NCBI GenBank assembly: GCA_013397935.1
Contig: VZRN01006818.1
Coordinates: 3,843,674 to 3,907,673 of the forward strand
Reading direction: 5' to 3'
Source: Dasyornis broadbenti
Lineage: Eukaryota > Chordata > Aves > Passeriformes > Dasyornithidae
DNA: 64,000 bases
Shown: positions 1 through 14,000 of the stretch, one piece after another
Layout of the letters: each line of letters opens with the position of its first letter
Numbering within the stretch: the first letter of the stretch is position 1
The notes under the pieces: generated by a model
What the model was told of the DNA's origin: nothing
Databases searched by the model: none
Seen by the model: only the letters and a program-made list of their open reading frames with translations
Made by a program: the position numbers and the translations under genes

Positions 1-666
1 CATTATTCTCTCTCTAGTGATGAATCCACATGCCATCACAGACCTCTCAGGCACTGAGCAGGAGACCCTCGAAGCTGAATCCCACCTCATATTCCTTATT
101 ACCTAGAGCAGTTTCTCCCACCTCAGTAGCCCAGGTTTCCAGCCCTTGCCTTTTCTCTTCACCCAGAGTGCAGATACCAGCAGTAATAGTGTGGCTTTCC
201 AGCTAGTTGAGATGGCCTGAGGAGGAGGGAAGCCACCATGTAGGACTTCAGGGAGACTCTGCACTAAAAAGAGAATTCCTAAAAGGCCATAACCAACTAC
301 AATCCTACAAGCCTACAATCAGGACTGCTCCCCTCACATCATCTGCTACACCTGCTGTGCACTTCTTCATGTGCAAGCTACATCTTCAAAAAAAATCACA
401 GTGCCAGGAAAACAATCCTGGGCACTGAATGACAGTGCCACATATCAATCCTTGCAGCTGTGGGTTGTTTTTAGCCTTTGACAACAAGAGCACTCCAAAG
501 CAATTTACGCTTTGGGAATGAGCACATGCAAAAACCATTCCCAGGAGGCAGTCTCCATCCAGTCCCTGCTTTTTTGGATGCAAAGAGCTTAGCAGTATGG
601 ACACAAACCAACCTCTGCTATGCAGCGTTAGTGCTACAAGTGTTCCTGGGTGTATTGAATTTGTAA

Positions 667-823
667 GTGGATGCCCCATCCCCGGAGGTGTTCAAGGTCA
701 GGTTGGATGGGGCTTTGGGCAACCTGACCAAGTGGAAGGTGTCCCTGCCCATAGCCATGGGGCTGGAACTGGATCTTCTTCAAGGTCCCTTCCAACCCAA
801 ACCATTTGATGATTCTATGATCT
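667..823 (+). mobile_element. CR1 LINE 3' fragment
   Basis: The plus strand reads through the conserved CR1 3' region: ggatgccccatcc, ggttggatggggctttg, gtgtccctgcccat, gggctggaactgg and cccttccaaccc, ending in the short gattctatga terminal motif. Only the last 150-160 bases are present, a typical 5'-truncated copy. No coding potential remains. Confidence 0.9.
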
Positions 824-3800
824 TACAGACCAGGATGGAATATAGCTGCCAAATGACAAAAATGTATTTTTAGGTCCTTCAGAAAGTGTTTGTGTGTGTG
901 GAGGGGTTATAATTGTATTCTCTCAGTCTTCTTAAATGATGTGAAAAAATAGTACCAAGTAGGACTTTTACTGTACCTCAGGTTAAGGTTCTCATCTTCA
1001 CTACATCTCTTCTGATGGACCCAACACCCAGCCATTCTCAATCCAGTGGTTAGGAATATGGCTGAAGGAAGTTTATGTGCCATGCCCAAAGCGCTCTAAT
1101 GAGTTGGTAGAAGAGACAGATCAGAGCACAAAAATTCCTGCCTCCCACGTCAAACTCAGCTTACTGGTCCCTGGTGCTTTGCAAATTCCTTCTGATAGGA
1201 TATCACCATAAAACTGTTCCCCAGCTTGTACTTTTGTGCTGGCACATAGCTCTGCTTCAAACAATTACACTGACATTTTCCTGAAAACAATCCCTAGGAT
1301 TTAAATTGAGAATGCAGAAAGCATATTCAGCGCCACACAATAGGGAAAATTTATCCTCCAAATCTTCGCAAAGCTAGTATATTTTAGTCAGGAAATTCAA
1401 GGCCCCTTCCTGTAAATATATTAAGTTCCCATGTTTGTGCAATAAACTACAAAACCTGGCATGTTTACAATAGCCCAACTGCAAGGTGCTACCCTCTGCG
1501 CATTACTTGCAATTATTACTCACAATAGATGGTTTTGTATAATGATAATAGATCAGAAACTCCATAATTGTATTTGCAGCAACTGTGCACTGTGATTTAA
1601 AAATCAGAACAGAGACAGAGGGAATCGTTGGATATTTTTCTCATCTATTAGAGATGTGGTTGAACAGTGATATCCTGAGGTGCAGCTGAGGTTATATTAA
1701 TGAAGAAATAGCACATCAGGTTTTTTACCCTGGCTTTAATGTTTCTCATGAGGTTTTATTCAGTATACAGTATTGCTAAGATAATGATTCATTTTAATGA
1801 ATACTGCCTTTCTAAAATGAGGAAAACAGGTATTAGAGTTTGTTTTAGTGGTATTTGTCATCCACAGTATTTGTCATCCAGATGGCAACTGACAGTGCAC
1901 AGAAGTTGCCTAAGAGGCTGAAACTATAGTTCAATAATTTGTTTGTCTATGCAGAATGACTAATAAAAAAGAAGAGTTTTCAATATTAAGAGCAATTTTT
2001 TTCCACCTCCAAACTTGAAGACCAAGTTATACAAGATTTCCTTTGTAAAGGTGTAAAATACAAGACGTTTCTGAGGAAGGATACTGAAGTCAGACAGAGA
2101 ACAATGATTGCTCTCATTATTTGTGTGTGCACCTGTTGCTAATACAGTCCTGTTTACAACTTTTTCTTTTGACACTGAGTTCCACAGACTCCTATATGTT
2201 ATCTGATTTTTTCATTTTTTTTTCAGATTATGAAAAAATGTATTGCCTTTCTTTCCCACTAGAATATCTCTCTTTCTCATGTTATAAGGAAGCAGAGAGA
2301 GATGAGCATTTAGCATTATAATGCATGTTATTTTTACTTTTATTTCATTATATTTACAGGGAACTGTACTCACTGCATGTCTACTGAGTAATTCTTAGAA
2401 CTGGAGAAAGAATTCTGCTGCTAGTTTACAGGCATCTTCAGGATGGTAAGAGAAATCTCACTGGGTACTGTCTATTAACTGTGGCAAAGGATTTTTATAG
2501 TATTGCTCTGCTTTGTGGGGAAAAGTAACATCACACAGTTTTCACAGTCAGAATTCAAGTCAAATTTCACTTGTGTTATGTTTGTAGGGAGCTGCAGTTG
2601 ATTGGTTTAGGTGATTGTTCCATCTATTCTGATGCCTACTGTTTTTCTATAGAGGTTGCAGACTTGGGTGCACATTCTGTTCCATGATGTCCATGAGCAG
2701 TATTGCTCATTGATGTCCCCTCCAGTATTGCACTTGCTGGCTCTTCCCTTTCACGGAATATCTTCTGCTTTCCTGTGTCACAGCTGTGCCTCCGTACCAT
2801 TGCAGAATTATTTTATTTCACATTTACAAATATTCTATTATTTCACTTACCTGCCAGCTTTTTTGCTTTATTTGCCGAACTTTTTTCTATTATTGTCTTT
2901 ACTCACTTGTGTTTATTTGAAAAGCAAAAGAATTAACACAAGGCACATGTAAAATATTATCTGTTCTGAGTAAGAGTCCTGTATACCCCTGGCATCCTGA
3001 TATGTGAACACGAGGAGCTCGTCCTTTTAGACAGAATAACTTTCTGATGAATACGTAATAGACTAAGAAAACACAGTGCTGTGATTTTCCCCTTTGATTA
3101 TTAAAACATAATAGCCACAGTTTTAGGTCTTTGTGGCTAGAATGGAATACAAACACCTGAGAAACTTTTCCAAAGCACTGTTTGTAGTTTTCAACACACA
3201 GTAGAGGAGACATTTTCCACATTTTCTTTCCTTCCATGTATCTTTGCATAGTAACTAATTTGAATGAAACATCATATTGTGCACTAGTTAGTTGAAATGC
3301 AGTTGTCTTAGTCACGAATAGCACTGGAACTAAAACTCACAGCAGCCGTGGCCACAGGAAATGTAAATTCAGTTGCAATACTGTGCTGGTGTAGTAACAT
3401 TTATATTTATATCTACCATGCTTATGATTTAACAACTCACTGCTTGTACTAAGAATTTTCCATGCTTTATATGTCAGAATGAAATCTAAAATACCACATT
3501 CCACTTCACCATATTCTGCTTTTGGCAGGGACCATTCATATAAAGATGAATTTTGGGCCAACAAACAGAATAAAAGGAAGCCTTACGCTGCTGAAGGAAG
3601 AAGTACACATTAGTCATATAAACCTATAAAAGCCTAAGTAGAAAAGTAAACACTGATGCAATATTCACAGATATGCTCATGGAAGAGAAAACAATTGTTT
3701 ACATCCAAAATTCAGGTGTTGGCACTATGATATTGTGACACTCACAGGAGAACAGTAGCTCTCCTGCTTCTTTCATCAGTAACAGAACAGTGTGGGTTGC

Positions 3801-4095
3801 CAGTGGAGAAGGTCTTTGCTGTAAAGGAGCAGCAGTTGAGAAAACACCAAAAAAGAGCAGCTTCAAAGCATTCCATACTGAATGATCCAGAGGACGCCAG
3901 TAGGCTGTGAAGAAACAGCCTTTCACTTGCCTGCCTCAGCAACTGTAGTAGAAAGGGGTCAGTGCCTCTTTGTTCTGAGAGCCCTCTCACCTCCAACACC
4001 TTCAGTCCACCCTCCGCTCTTGGCCACAACTGTTCCATCCCTTTCCAAACCACACGCTGCAAGTGGGCACACATCCCTGATCAGCATCTAGGAAA

Positions 4096-4660
4096 ATCAT
4101 AGAATTAGAGAACAGTTTGGGTTGGAAAAGACCCTTAAAAGTCATCTAGTCCCACTCACTTGCCATGGATAGGGACAGCTTCAATTAGAATAGGTTGATC
4201 AGAGCCCCATCCAACCTGACCTCAAATGTTTCCAGAGATGGGGCACCTGCCACCTCCCTGAGCAACCTATTCTAGTGTTTTACCACCCTCATTGTAAAAC
4301 TCTTCCTTATACCTGATCTAAATGTAGCCTTCTTCAGTTTGAAGGCATTACCTCATGTCCTGCAGCAACACATCCTGCTAAAATGTTTGTCCCCATCTTT
4401 CTTATAGACCCCCTTAAGTACTGAAAGGCTGCAACAAGGTCTCCCCAGAGCCTTCTCTTCTCCAGGCTGAACAACCCCAACTCTCTCAGCCTGTCTTCAT
4501 AGGAGAGGTGCTCCAGCCATCTGATCATTTTCATGCCTTCCTTGCTCTAACAATTCCACCTGCTTCTCATGCTGGGGGCACTGGAGCTGAACACAGTATT
4601 CCAGGTGGAGTCTAATGAGAACCGAGGACAGGAACAGAATCGCCTCCTGCGGCCACTGGG
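4096..4660 (-). mobile_element. CR1 LINE 3' fragment, longest in window
   Basis: A minus-strand CR1 copy of about 565 bases starts with the terminal motif (atcatagaatt), then agtttgggttgg, tcatctagtccc and cccatccaacctgacc. It continues through the classic block aaggtctccccagagcc, caggctgaacaacccc and ataggagaggtgctccag. It covers the 3' untranslated region and the extreme end of the reverse-transcriptase reading frame. Small ORFs inside it (for example 4334-4534) are decayed remnants or chance. The 5' boundary merges with the CpG-dense patch. Confidence 0.92.
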
Positions 4661-4830
4661 CCAGTTAACATCCTGACTACTGGAGCCGCTTCCCTCCTCC
4701 GAGAGCTACATCCAAAGGATAACAGCGCTTCCCGCCGGCTCTAGGTGTCACCCTCCCCGCACTCTCGCACAGCCGCATCCAGCAAGGCACCAGTCACAGC
4801 CGCGTATGCGTGTGTGGCATAAAAATAATC
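4623..4830. other. CpG-dense patch beside a CR1 element
   Basis: About 14 CpG dinucleotides occur in roughly 200 bases, including cccgccgg and gccgcgtatgcg, in an intron otherwise poor in CpG. The first part overlaps the end of the CR1 fragment at 4096-4660; the rest is not CR1 that I recognise. On the plus strand the patch is followed by CATAAAAATA (about 4818-4827), a TATA-like sequence, which would be antisense to PTPRR. It may be a small CpG island, an orphan regulatory element, or the remnant of a GC-rich insertion. Confidence 0.3.
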
Positions 4831-5149
4831 TCCGGCATTCCACACACTTGATAGTGCAAATAATCTGCTGGGAAGCTGTGTCTTACAGAAATAGCTGAGT
4901 AAGAGCCTCTCCAGATACACAGAAAAATATGTTCAGGGACTTGGCTCTAGTATTCAGAAGCACAATACGTTTCAAGAAGCTGGACTAACTCCCAGAAATA
5001 TTTTTATCCATGCACAGTTGTCCATTAACAATTTGCTTGCCCCTGTACTGGCCAATGCCATTCCAATTAAAAATGGAAAGGTTCAGAGAGCCAGAGGCTA
5101 ATGTGGTGTTTTGTGAAAACTCAGTTCCACTGTATTTTTACATTTAGAT

Positions 5150-5250
5150 CATTGAATCATAGAATAGTTTGGGTTAGAAGGGATCTTTTAAGGTCATCTA
5201 GTCAAACCCCCCTGCAATGCACAGGGACATCTTCAACTAGATCAGGTTTC
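5150..5250 (-). mobile_element. CR1 LINE short 3' fragment
   Basis: The sequence reads attgaatcatagaatagttt, then gggttagaagggatc, tcatctagtcaaac and cttcaactagatcagg, matching the last hundred bases of CR1 on the minus strand. It is heavily 5'-truncated and lies about 490 bases from the longer CR1 copy in the same orientation. Confidence 0.88.
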
Positions 5251-7780
5251 ATTATCCAACTTTTCTGTCCCTTCCTTCAGAGAGATTGTTACAAACTTCC
5301 CGCCTAGATGGCTATGAACAGCTCACTGTCTGCTCAAAGAGAAATCAATGAAGCATGGTCCAAACCAGGGACAATTTGGTCTGGATCATACTAGGCATTT
5401 CATGACCATGGATCATTCTAAAGGAATCAAACCAGGGAGCAGTTTTGATAGTTAGAAAATACTGCTCAGGAACCACTGTCAAGCCATGTGACCAAAGGAA
5501 TCTCCATGCTAAATTTTCAAGGATCCCCCATATCCACTCTAGCCTGCCAAGAGCTTTTTTCCTTGGCAGAAACCAAAATCAGGGTAGCAAAAATTATTGA
5601 AAGGGTGCCCCCAAGCTGTGCTATGAGCAGGAGGGAACCTGCAGGCTTGATCCCACTGCATACTAACAGAAGAGCTGCCACTAGAGTGTTTTGAGCATGG
5701 TTTGCAGCTGCTTGCAGTGTTCTGATCCGTGCTGTAAGGTCCGCTGCTCCCATGTGTATTGAGGACGGCCCTGCCTAGTGCAAGGGGTTTTTTTGGGGGC
5801 AGAAATGTGGAGAGGAATTTTAAACTGAACACTTACCTAGTCACTAGATAACATCTGAGGCAGAATGTGTCAGTGCATTATTACTTTTTGCTTCCAATGC
5901 TGCTGAGTGTCAGAATGCATACAAGTTTGTTCACAGTACAGGTAATAGTAAATAAATAAGAAATATACATCATAATAGTTGCTTATGTCAGAGGAACAGA
6001 AGATAAACTATTCCCTAAAGTTCTCTCCCTCACATGCCCAGACCTCTGTGCACTGAGCTTGAAATAAACTTAAACCACCATTTCTTAGAAGAGGACTTGG
6101 GCTGATAGAGTCTAACTGTGTTAAACGTGACAAAAAGAACTGCACCATGGGATGTTATCACACTGGCTTTCACTTTTTCACAATGGCCTATTAGTGTTCT
6201 TTTACAGTAGGAACTGAAGTGCTCAATTACTTCAACTTCTTTTTCCTTAGTAATAACATGAAATGTCTGGTTTATTTGATCAAACATCAGGTTTACTTTT
6301 CTCTTTGTTTCTGACCTCTCCATTTTGTCATATATCTCAGTACTTTGTCCTTCCAAAGGATGAAATTAGGTTTAGGAGAATTAAATGCAGAGTTTCCATC
6401 TGTGTTGGTGGAAATTAATATCCTAAATCAATTGTTTTTACTTTCTTTGTTTGAGAAATGGAAAAGTTTCTTCTGCTTATGTAAAAAAAGTTTCTTCTCC
6501 TTAAGTACAAAATCCCTCTACAAATTCCTTTCACTCAGTCCCTCTTAACTATTGCATATGCTATCTTAGGTACTAAGCATTATAAACTAGGTATGTGATT
6601 CCCATGCTTGTAGGCTTTATTTTTAGGGTCTTGTAGAATAAGAGAAACTATCAAAATGTATTTACTTGCTTCCTCCATTCCTTTTTTTTTTTCTCTGCAG
6701 TGATAGCACTACATATTTTATGACAGATCTGCCTCTCAGCGTCTTTTATTCACAGAAGAATCAACCCCGCTCCCTGAGCCCTGTCTGTCATAAATCCATT
6801 GATAAAATCTCTGTCATTGAAGTCCCATGGTTCAAGCTGAATCAGGGTTACAGCTCAGCTGAGAGTCCTCACGGATGAGGCTCTACGTGATCTCCGCATG
6901 GCGTCTGTTCTTTCATTTATCGTCTGTGCAGGGCCAGGAAAGTTCAGTTGCACAGCTGCATGCTATGTGAGCTATTCAGAGCACTGATGCTTTATGAAAA
7001 CGGCCTGCAGCCATCAGACAAGAAATTATACAGGTTTCTAACGGAGGAGAGACAGATGTCAGTGTGCATTCTTCTGTGGGAAGAACAGTCAGTTGTATAA
7101 AAAGGGCACTGGCCCAGTTTTTGAAAGGTACAGTGAGTGGCAAGGTTTGGTGCCCAAGAATTTCTGAGGAACTGCACACAAGAGTTGTTTTCATTACTCA
7201 TCACTTCTTCCTTTTTCCAAAACCTGTCAACTTTGGACTGTATCCTGACCATCATGGAAGGCTGCATTTAAGAAGAAAATTTATCTAAAGGTGATAATGG
7301 AAACCCTGTATGAGATTGCTAAATACACTTGGTGTAAATATTTCTTCTTCCTAAGTTTTCCAGGTGCTAGGAGTCCCTGAGAATGAGAATGTCCTTTGCT
7401 GACAATACAAAACCAGCCCTTGAGCTCTCTGCTAGGATCTCCAGGGTCAAAAGAGGCAAAAATCAATGAAAAATGAAAAATTATTTCTTTGGAGTAATTG
7501 TTGGAAAGAGGAAGAATATAATCAGCAAAAAGAATGTCACTAATGCAGTTAATCTCAGCCCAAACATGAACCTTTTCATATGACCTGAAGCTTTCGTCAT
7601 ATGTAAAGGAAAGGAAAGGAGAGAATATCCAGGAGACAGATGTTAACACACAAAACCCCATTTCTCAGATATCCGTATGGCAAAGCCTCCCATTCATTGG
7701 CAGAAGAGAAACACATGAAGTCATGAAGCATAAGTATAAAAAAGCAGAATAAATCCTGAGCACACCAGGCACCATCCTAC

Positions 7781-8043
7781 CTTTCTTGGAGCCCCACAGG
7801 TTTCATTCTGAAAGGAGATGGACTGGCACACAGGGGAGGTTTGAGCTCAGGGATACATTGGCCTTGAGGATCCACTACAACATTGACAACCTTTGGAGCC
7901 TGTTGAGGCTGGACCATGCTGTTGGTGGTCTTATACTCAGTCTGAGATGTCTGCAGGGGAAGGGGTGAGAGGTGGATCTCCTGCTTCTTTTCCTTCTCTT
8001 GTCTTAGTGACAACTGGATCTTCTCCTTTAATCTGTACAGCAC
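7781..8043 (-). CDS. PTPRR: PTPRR cytoplasmic juxtamembrane exon (probable exon 6), 87 codons plus 2 nt
   Basis: This exon begins VLYRLKEKIQLSLRQEKEKK, the end of the transmembrane helix and a strongly basic stop-transfer/juxtamembrane stretch. It continues through a linker with the recognisable blocks SMVQPQQAPKVVNVVVDPQG (residues 42-61) and ends KPVGLQER. The acceptor is TTTCTGTAG|GTG and the donor AAG|GTAGGA. The exon is phase 0 at its start and phase 2 at its end. LQER is the first part of the kinase-interaction motif (LQERRGSNVSLTL in mammals), which docks ERK and p38 and carries a protein kinase A-regulated serine, so the motif is split by the intron. The middle linker (residues 30-41 and 62-75) differs from the human sequence I remember, while the ends are well conserved. 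The downstream exon was not found between 1 and 7780. Confidence 0.96.
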
Positions 8044-11000
8044 CTACAGAAACAAAGAGGACAGCCCAATCTCAATTGCCCGGTAAACAAGAAAAACAAG
8101 GTATCGCAAATGCTGGGTAAGATTGCTATACATGCTTTCATTCCTAGAAGGTAAGTCACAAGTTGTGTTACACAGCATTTTCCACAACAAGATAAATATT
8201 TCCATTACATGAACTGCAATGTACACATGGGCAGTAGGGATTTTAACAGTTCTCACTGTGAGTCAGTACTTGTTTGTAATACCTGCAGTAGTATTATTAA
8301 AAGGGCAAATAACACAGAATGGAAATCAGTTACAGAAGACCTTGTGAAGAAGGAAATACTGATAAATAGTGTAATTGTAGAAGAAATTTTAAGCATTTTA
8401 ACACAAGAGAGACCAGGGCACAAAATAAAATAGATGTTCATGACTTAGCCAGGTACAAGTCTCTAATTACAGCAGCCTCAATTTGTTTTAGAGCAGATGT
8501 TCTCAAAAGCCCTTACTCATCTGGCATGGAGCTGATTGTTGAACAGAGTAACTTCACTAGATCACTTTGGTAATAGTAGAGTGCTATGCTTCTGAAATAC
8601 TCCTCCAGGTAAGGATATGCCCCAGTATTCTCAGAGAAACATTACCTATTCTGGAATAAAGTTGAAGTGATGAGTGGCCTATGAAATTATTTAACCACCT
8701 GTTCAGAGAAGTATGCTTTATAATCACCAAGAAATTGACTTGACAATGAACACATTGTCATTCCAGGATTATCTGTCCACCTATTGCTTATGAATGCGAA
8801 CATCAGATATGTGCAACAAAAGTTGTACTGATCTTCTTCCATCAAACTCCACACTGATGTTGATGAACCCCAGCTTAGTGAGGGCTGGCAGGTAGCTTAT
8901 GTTCAGTAATGTCACTCCAGAGGTACCTGTTACAGCTATTTAACACAGCTTATTTCTTTGGAGGGCAACACAAAAAACAATTTCCAAGCCACAGCTGTTC
9001 CATTTTCAAAACATGCCTCACGCGTGTAGAGGTGGAAGGCACTTAGTTTTTTGAAGGTGTCTGCAGATGCCCTTGTACTTTCCACTTTGCTTTATCTGTT
9101 CCTGTAAAGCATTTGATTTGGATCCTTGAATAACACAAAACCTAGACCAGAGCATTTTTTTTCTCTGCAAGTCAGAAGCTCTTTGACAGCTGTCACCCTG
9201 CTAGCACCACATAAAGATCTTTCACTCCATAGCTTTCCAGTGATGACTGGATATATCTGATGGGTTTGTTTGTTCAAGGATTAGCATTAGAGGTTTAGCT
9301 GGCAACTGACCTAATGTCATTAGCAATACACCCATTAAACAAGACTTAGCTACGTAAACCATCTGTTCATTCAGAAGGATTTAGAATTCCATGGGTAAGA
9401 TCTCTTTGCCATAATTTTGCAAAAAACAAAAAAACCATGCCAGCCTTACTGTGAAGCAAAAGCACGGGTACCAGTAAAGATAAAACAGGGACTTCAAATA
9501 TTTTTACTATCTTTTCCTCCAGTGAGTGCTTTCATCTAATTTGCTTCTGATAACCAGCAGATAAACAGCTCAGATATTCATGGCCCTGACAATGCTCACC
9601 ATACCTTCTTGTCACTAATAGGTTTTGACATAGTTTCACTCCTTGGGGACTCAAGGAATTATGGTTTTGACTTCCAAAACATGGACAAGTATTATTTCAT
9701 ATTCTATCTAATAATCTATTATTAGACCCTAGGAAAAAAAGATAGCTTTACCCTAGCAGAAATTGAAAAAAATCTAACAAACTACTTTTGATCTAAGTGC
9801 TAACACACTTTTCCTCAGAAAGTGTTGCAGGGCTATAACATTTTTAATGAATTCTAGGTAAAGTCAAAAAACCAGAAATGGCCAAAAATATAGTGACCAA
9901 CCCAATCACCAAGCTCTGCAAAGGAAACAACTTAGTTGTACTCATATTTCAAATCAGTTTAAACACATCTGTCAGTATGGATGGAAACAGATATGAAGTA
10001 CCCCAAAATCAAGAAAACTGACATTTTAGTGATACCCTGTAAGATTCATTGTGAGGAAAATCAAGAAGCAAGGAGCAACTGAACACACAAAGTACTATTT
10101 TCTAGCACTCACAAAGTGGGTCCCCTGTAATTTTTTAATCTATTAAGCCTAGGGTGCATAGCCATACTCCAAAAAAAAAAAAAACTCTTCTTTCTTCCTC
10201 CTCTTTGTCTTAGCTTATATGGAAGAATGACAGTGTGCTGACAGCATGACATTCACACATTACATCTGTGTTTGGATTTCTGCAAAGGAAAGCTGATGTG
10301 TTATGCCCTGGCTTGGCCAATGCCTCCCATCTACCCATTCACAATACCAGAGGAAACTGCTTTTATTCATCTTTAGAGATTGACAGGAAATCCCAACAAG
10401 ATAACTATGTCTCCAGAACGAAGATCTTGGCAACACTTACGTGAAGCAATGACAGTAAAGCTCATCTGACCAGAAGTATTTAGGGCATCCAGAAAAGTAC
10501 AGTAAAATCTCCCATAAACCATGTTAGTTAAGAGAATTCACTGTAATTAAGAGTGTTCTCTCTAGCAAGTACTTATCAACATGTGTGTGAGGCTCTGTGT
10601 GCATCCCAGCATGAGCAGAGCTATTACGAATGTGAACGCATGAGAGAAAAATCAGCAAACAAAATGTCCCTCAAACCCTGGGGAAGGGAAGAAAGAACAA
10701 AAAATGTGACAGATGTTAATTGTGTATTTAATGCATTACTGGGAGGTATCTGGATACCATGGTTTGAACACACTATGAAGAGTTCTACAGAAGTAGAATA
10801 AAATAATTCAGAAAACCTATGACCAGTTTATAGACAAGCACCCTGATTTCAAGCTGGCTTAAACACTCTTGCACTATGATAAAACCACAAACTGGTAATT
10901 TTGATTTAATTCTTTAAATGGCAAAAGCTGAACTTGATAAGCTGATATTAATTGTTTGAATATGTTCTATATTCAAAAATGCTTTCAGAAATCCTGGATT

Positions 11001-14000
11001 TTATGAATCCTGAAACTTTTAAGTTTAAGAACAAGAGATAGGTCATGAAAAATGTGGTGCTGGAATACATTTTTTTGTTATTCAATATTTTTCTTGTCAA
11101 ATTCCAAAAAACTATCATGAAGCTGAAAACATATTTATCATTTAAGTAACCATCTCCCCAAAACATCAAATTACTGTCCATAACTCACAAAACCCCAGAC
11201 ACAATAGTAAAAATTTAGATCCTCACAATTTGTTGACAAGGCAAAGATCATGGAATTATAGGTTCATAGATTAGTTTGGGTCACAAGGACCTTTACAGAT
11301 CACCAAATGCAACCTCACTGCCATAAGCAGAGACATCTTTCACAAGTCAGGTTGCTCAAAGTTCATGTCTTTCATTATTTTAAATGAAAAAATTCTAATT
11401 TTATTATTTTTTACTGAGAAAAAGGAAACCATTTAGAAAACTTATCACCACTAGCTACAGATGTTTAATAACCTAAAATGATATTTCAAAACTTAAAAAA
11501 AAGGATATGCAAACATACTGGTTTATTAAACAGGCAAAATTAATAAGAAGTATGATAGAAAATAATTTAACTCACTGTCAAATATTGTGTTATCTAGAAA
11601 AATTGATGATGCCTCAGGTATTTCTTTATCTAGGTAAAATAACATAGAGAGGCCTGTTTTACACAGAAGAGTGGTAGAATTATTTATTCTTACTTAGCAC
11701 TTTGCTTGGGAAACTTTATAAATTATGTACAATGTTCCCAGTGGAAGTGAGACCATGGTCAGCCCATGATGTGGAGAGCAAAGACCTGTGTGTTGGCTTC
11801 CACACATGATGAATCACTCCTGGGGTGCAAGGAGTCCCCATGCCATGACAATGAGGACTAACTGAGCAAATACATAAAATTACCTCAAAGGTACAATTTA
11901 CAAGTCTGAATTTAGCTGATGTGGTGATGTATTACACTGGTTAGCAATACTATGTACTGTAAATTTTTATGTATATTTGTTAAATTCCAGTCAAGCATTA
12001 AGAAATCTAAAAGTTGCTAATGGCCAGTGCCCTGTCAGTGCTTTACAATTTCTGTAGAAATTACACAGAACAAAGCAATAACATTGACCATTCAGCTGCC
12101 TTACACTGAGCACTGTTCATCATCATAATCATCACTTGAAGTAGTTCTTACTCCACACTTTAAAGGACACTTCAGATGCTAAGCAGAGGTTTAGCAGAGG
12201 CTAAGCTTTCTGCTTTTGGACCCTTTGAACTACAAATAACTGCCTATGGACAAATTGGTGCCTACCCTGTATTTTTAAGAAAGAGGCTGCATTTTGACAT
12301 CTTCATATGGTTGCTACAGCCAAAGCTTATTAGAATGAGCCAAATGCCTTATGCTAAAACTGAATGGTCTGATGGAATGCAATGGCTGAATCTGAAATAC
12401 TGAATTACTACTTTTCATAAATCTGCCATGCTGACATACATTAAATGGGATGAAAAACAATGTCAGCTGTTTGTCAGCTTTGCAGATTGCACATATTCCA
12501 TGTGTTACCACGTCCTGGCAAAATCTGAGACAATGTCCATTTGCACAGTCTAAACAGTAGCACACGTAAAGATTCAGGTTGGACCCGGGGGGAACAGAAA
12601 GGGGAACACCTGCAGGAAAGCCTGCAGTATCACAGCAATTCCTGCTGCAAGGAATTCAAGGAGTCCACTAATGTTTACCTCTGCCCTAACTTCAGATCAG
12701 CTACACTCAAACTATTTCTGACAAATGTTTGCCTAAAACCTTAAGGGGTGAAAACTCCCAAGCTTCCCCAAGCAATTCAATCCAGGGTCTAGTGACACAT
12801 GCGAAAACAAGGATTTTTCTAGTGAGTCAGCTAAATCACCCTGTGAAAAATTTGCTTCTTTTCCAATCCCCAATGGAGAAAGGATTATCTTCTTCCTTAC
12901 TACAGCCTTTGAAATCTTCCCATGTTTGAGAACTATCAAGTTTCTTCTTACTCCTTTTCCCTGTCATATATAAACCAAATGATTTCATGTCCTCTGTGTC
13001 TCTGATCACTCTTGCATCTCTTTCCTCATATAATTGCCTGAAATTTTTCACAAGTGGGGTTTAGAAAGAGACAACAGAGAACGAGTAAGACATGATACTA
13101 CAACCAAATAATTACCACAGCCAAGCTGAATTTAGATCTTAGAGATCATATCCTCATTTATACATCCCAGGGTATGAAATGTATTTTTTGCAACTTTGAT
13201 GTTGCTCATTTACTTTTGTGTATGTTCTGTGATACTGCTGGAACTTTTCCTACAGAACTGTTGTTTTGCCACGTATTTGCTACGTTGTATTGATGCACAT
13301 GATTTGAGCTCTTGTCCCTGCCAAGCAGCATTCTTGTTCCTTCCCATCTTTTCTCTGGCACCCTACGAATATTTGAAGTTCTGATACAGTCTTACACAAT
13401 GCTTATAATTTCCAATACTGTCTATGCATTCCAGATCATTAATGAAAATATTGTGCAGTACCAGGACAAGGACAGGCAGCATTTTCTATACTCTTCCAGT
13501 TAAATAGTTAGTAATGACTAAAATATCTCTTCTCCAAAGTAGAGAGAAATAGAGACTTCTAGAGTTACCCTCCTCTTTTTGAGTGAAATGGAGAGATGGA
13601 GATGACAAGGAAAGTAGAAATTATATAAAGCAACAATTTCCCATGATAAAATAAGTGCTTTTCAAATCCTTGGGATAATTTAAAAGATTAAATAACATAT
13701 TGTGATAAATGTGAACATTTTTTAATAACTTCAGTTTAAACATCCTTTCCCTCTTAAGGTTGTAAGTGGGAAATCCATCAAGGTTAAAAAAAATTAAATG
13801 TATTTGAGAGCAAATATCTCAAAAGACTCCAAGATACTATGTGTTAATAAATGCTGACAATTGTCAGAGAATTCAGTAGACATTTATATTTGTGCACCAC
13901 AGAAGTATCACAAAATTCAGAGAAGGAAAACATGTAAGATACAATATTGGACAAAAATGCAAAACCTATCCTGTGAAAGTCAGTGGTGGTATAGTGTTGT

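Larger units (their letters stand above)
1..7780 (-). other. PTPRR: PTPRR intron, 3' of the juxtamembrane exon (partial)
   Basis: No further PTPRR exon is visible; in particular the expected continuation of the kinase-interaction motif (GSNVSLTL) is absent. The stretch holds CR1 copies at 667-823, 4096-4660 and 5150-5250, the CpG-dense patch at 4623-4830, and otherwise unremarkable AT-rich sequence. Reported small ORFs have no splice-site or motif support. Confidence 0.75.
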
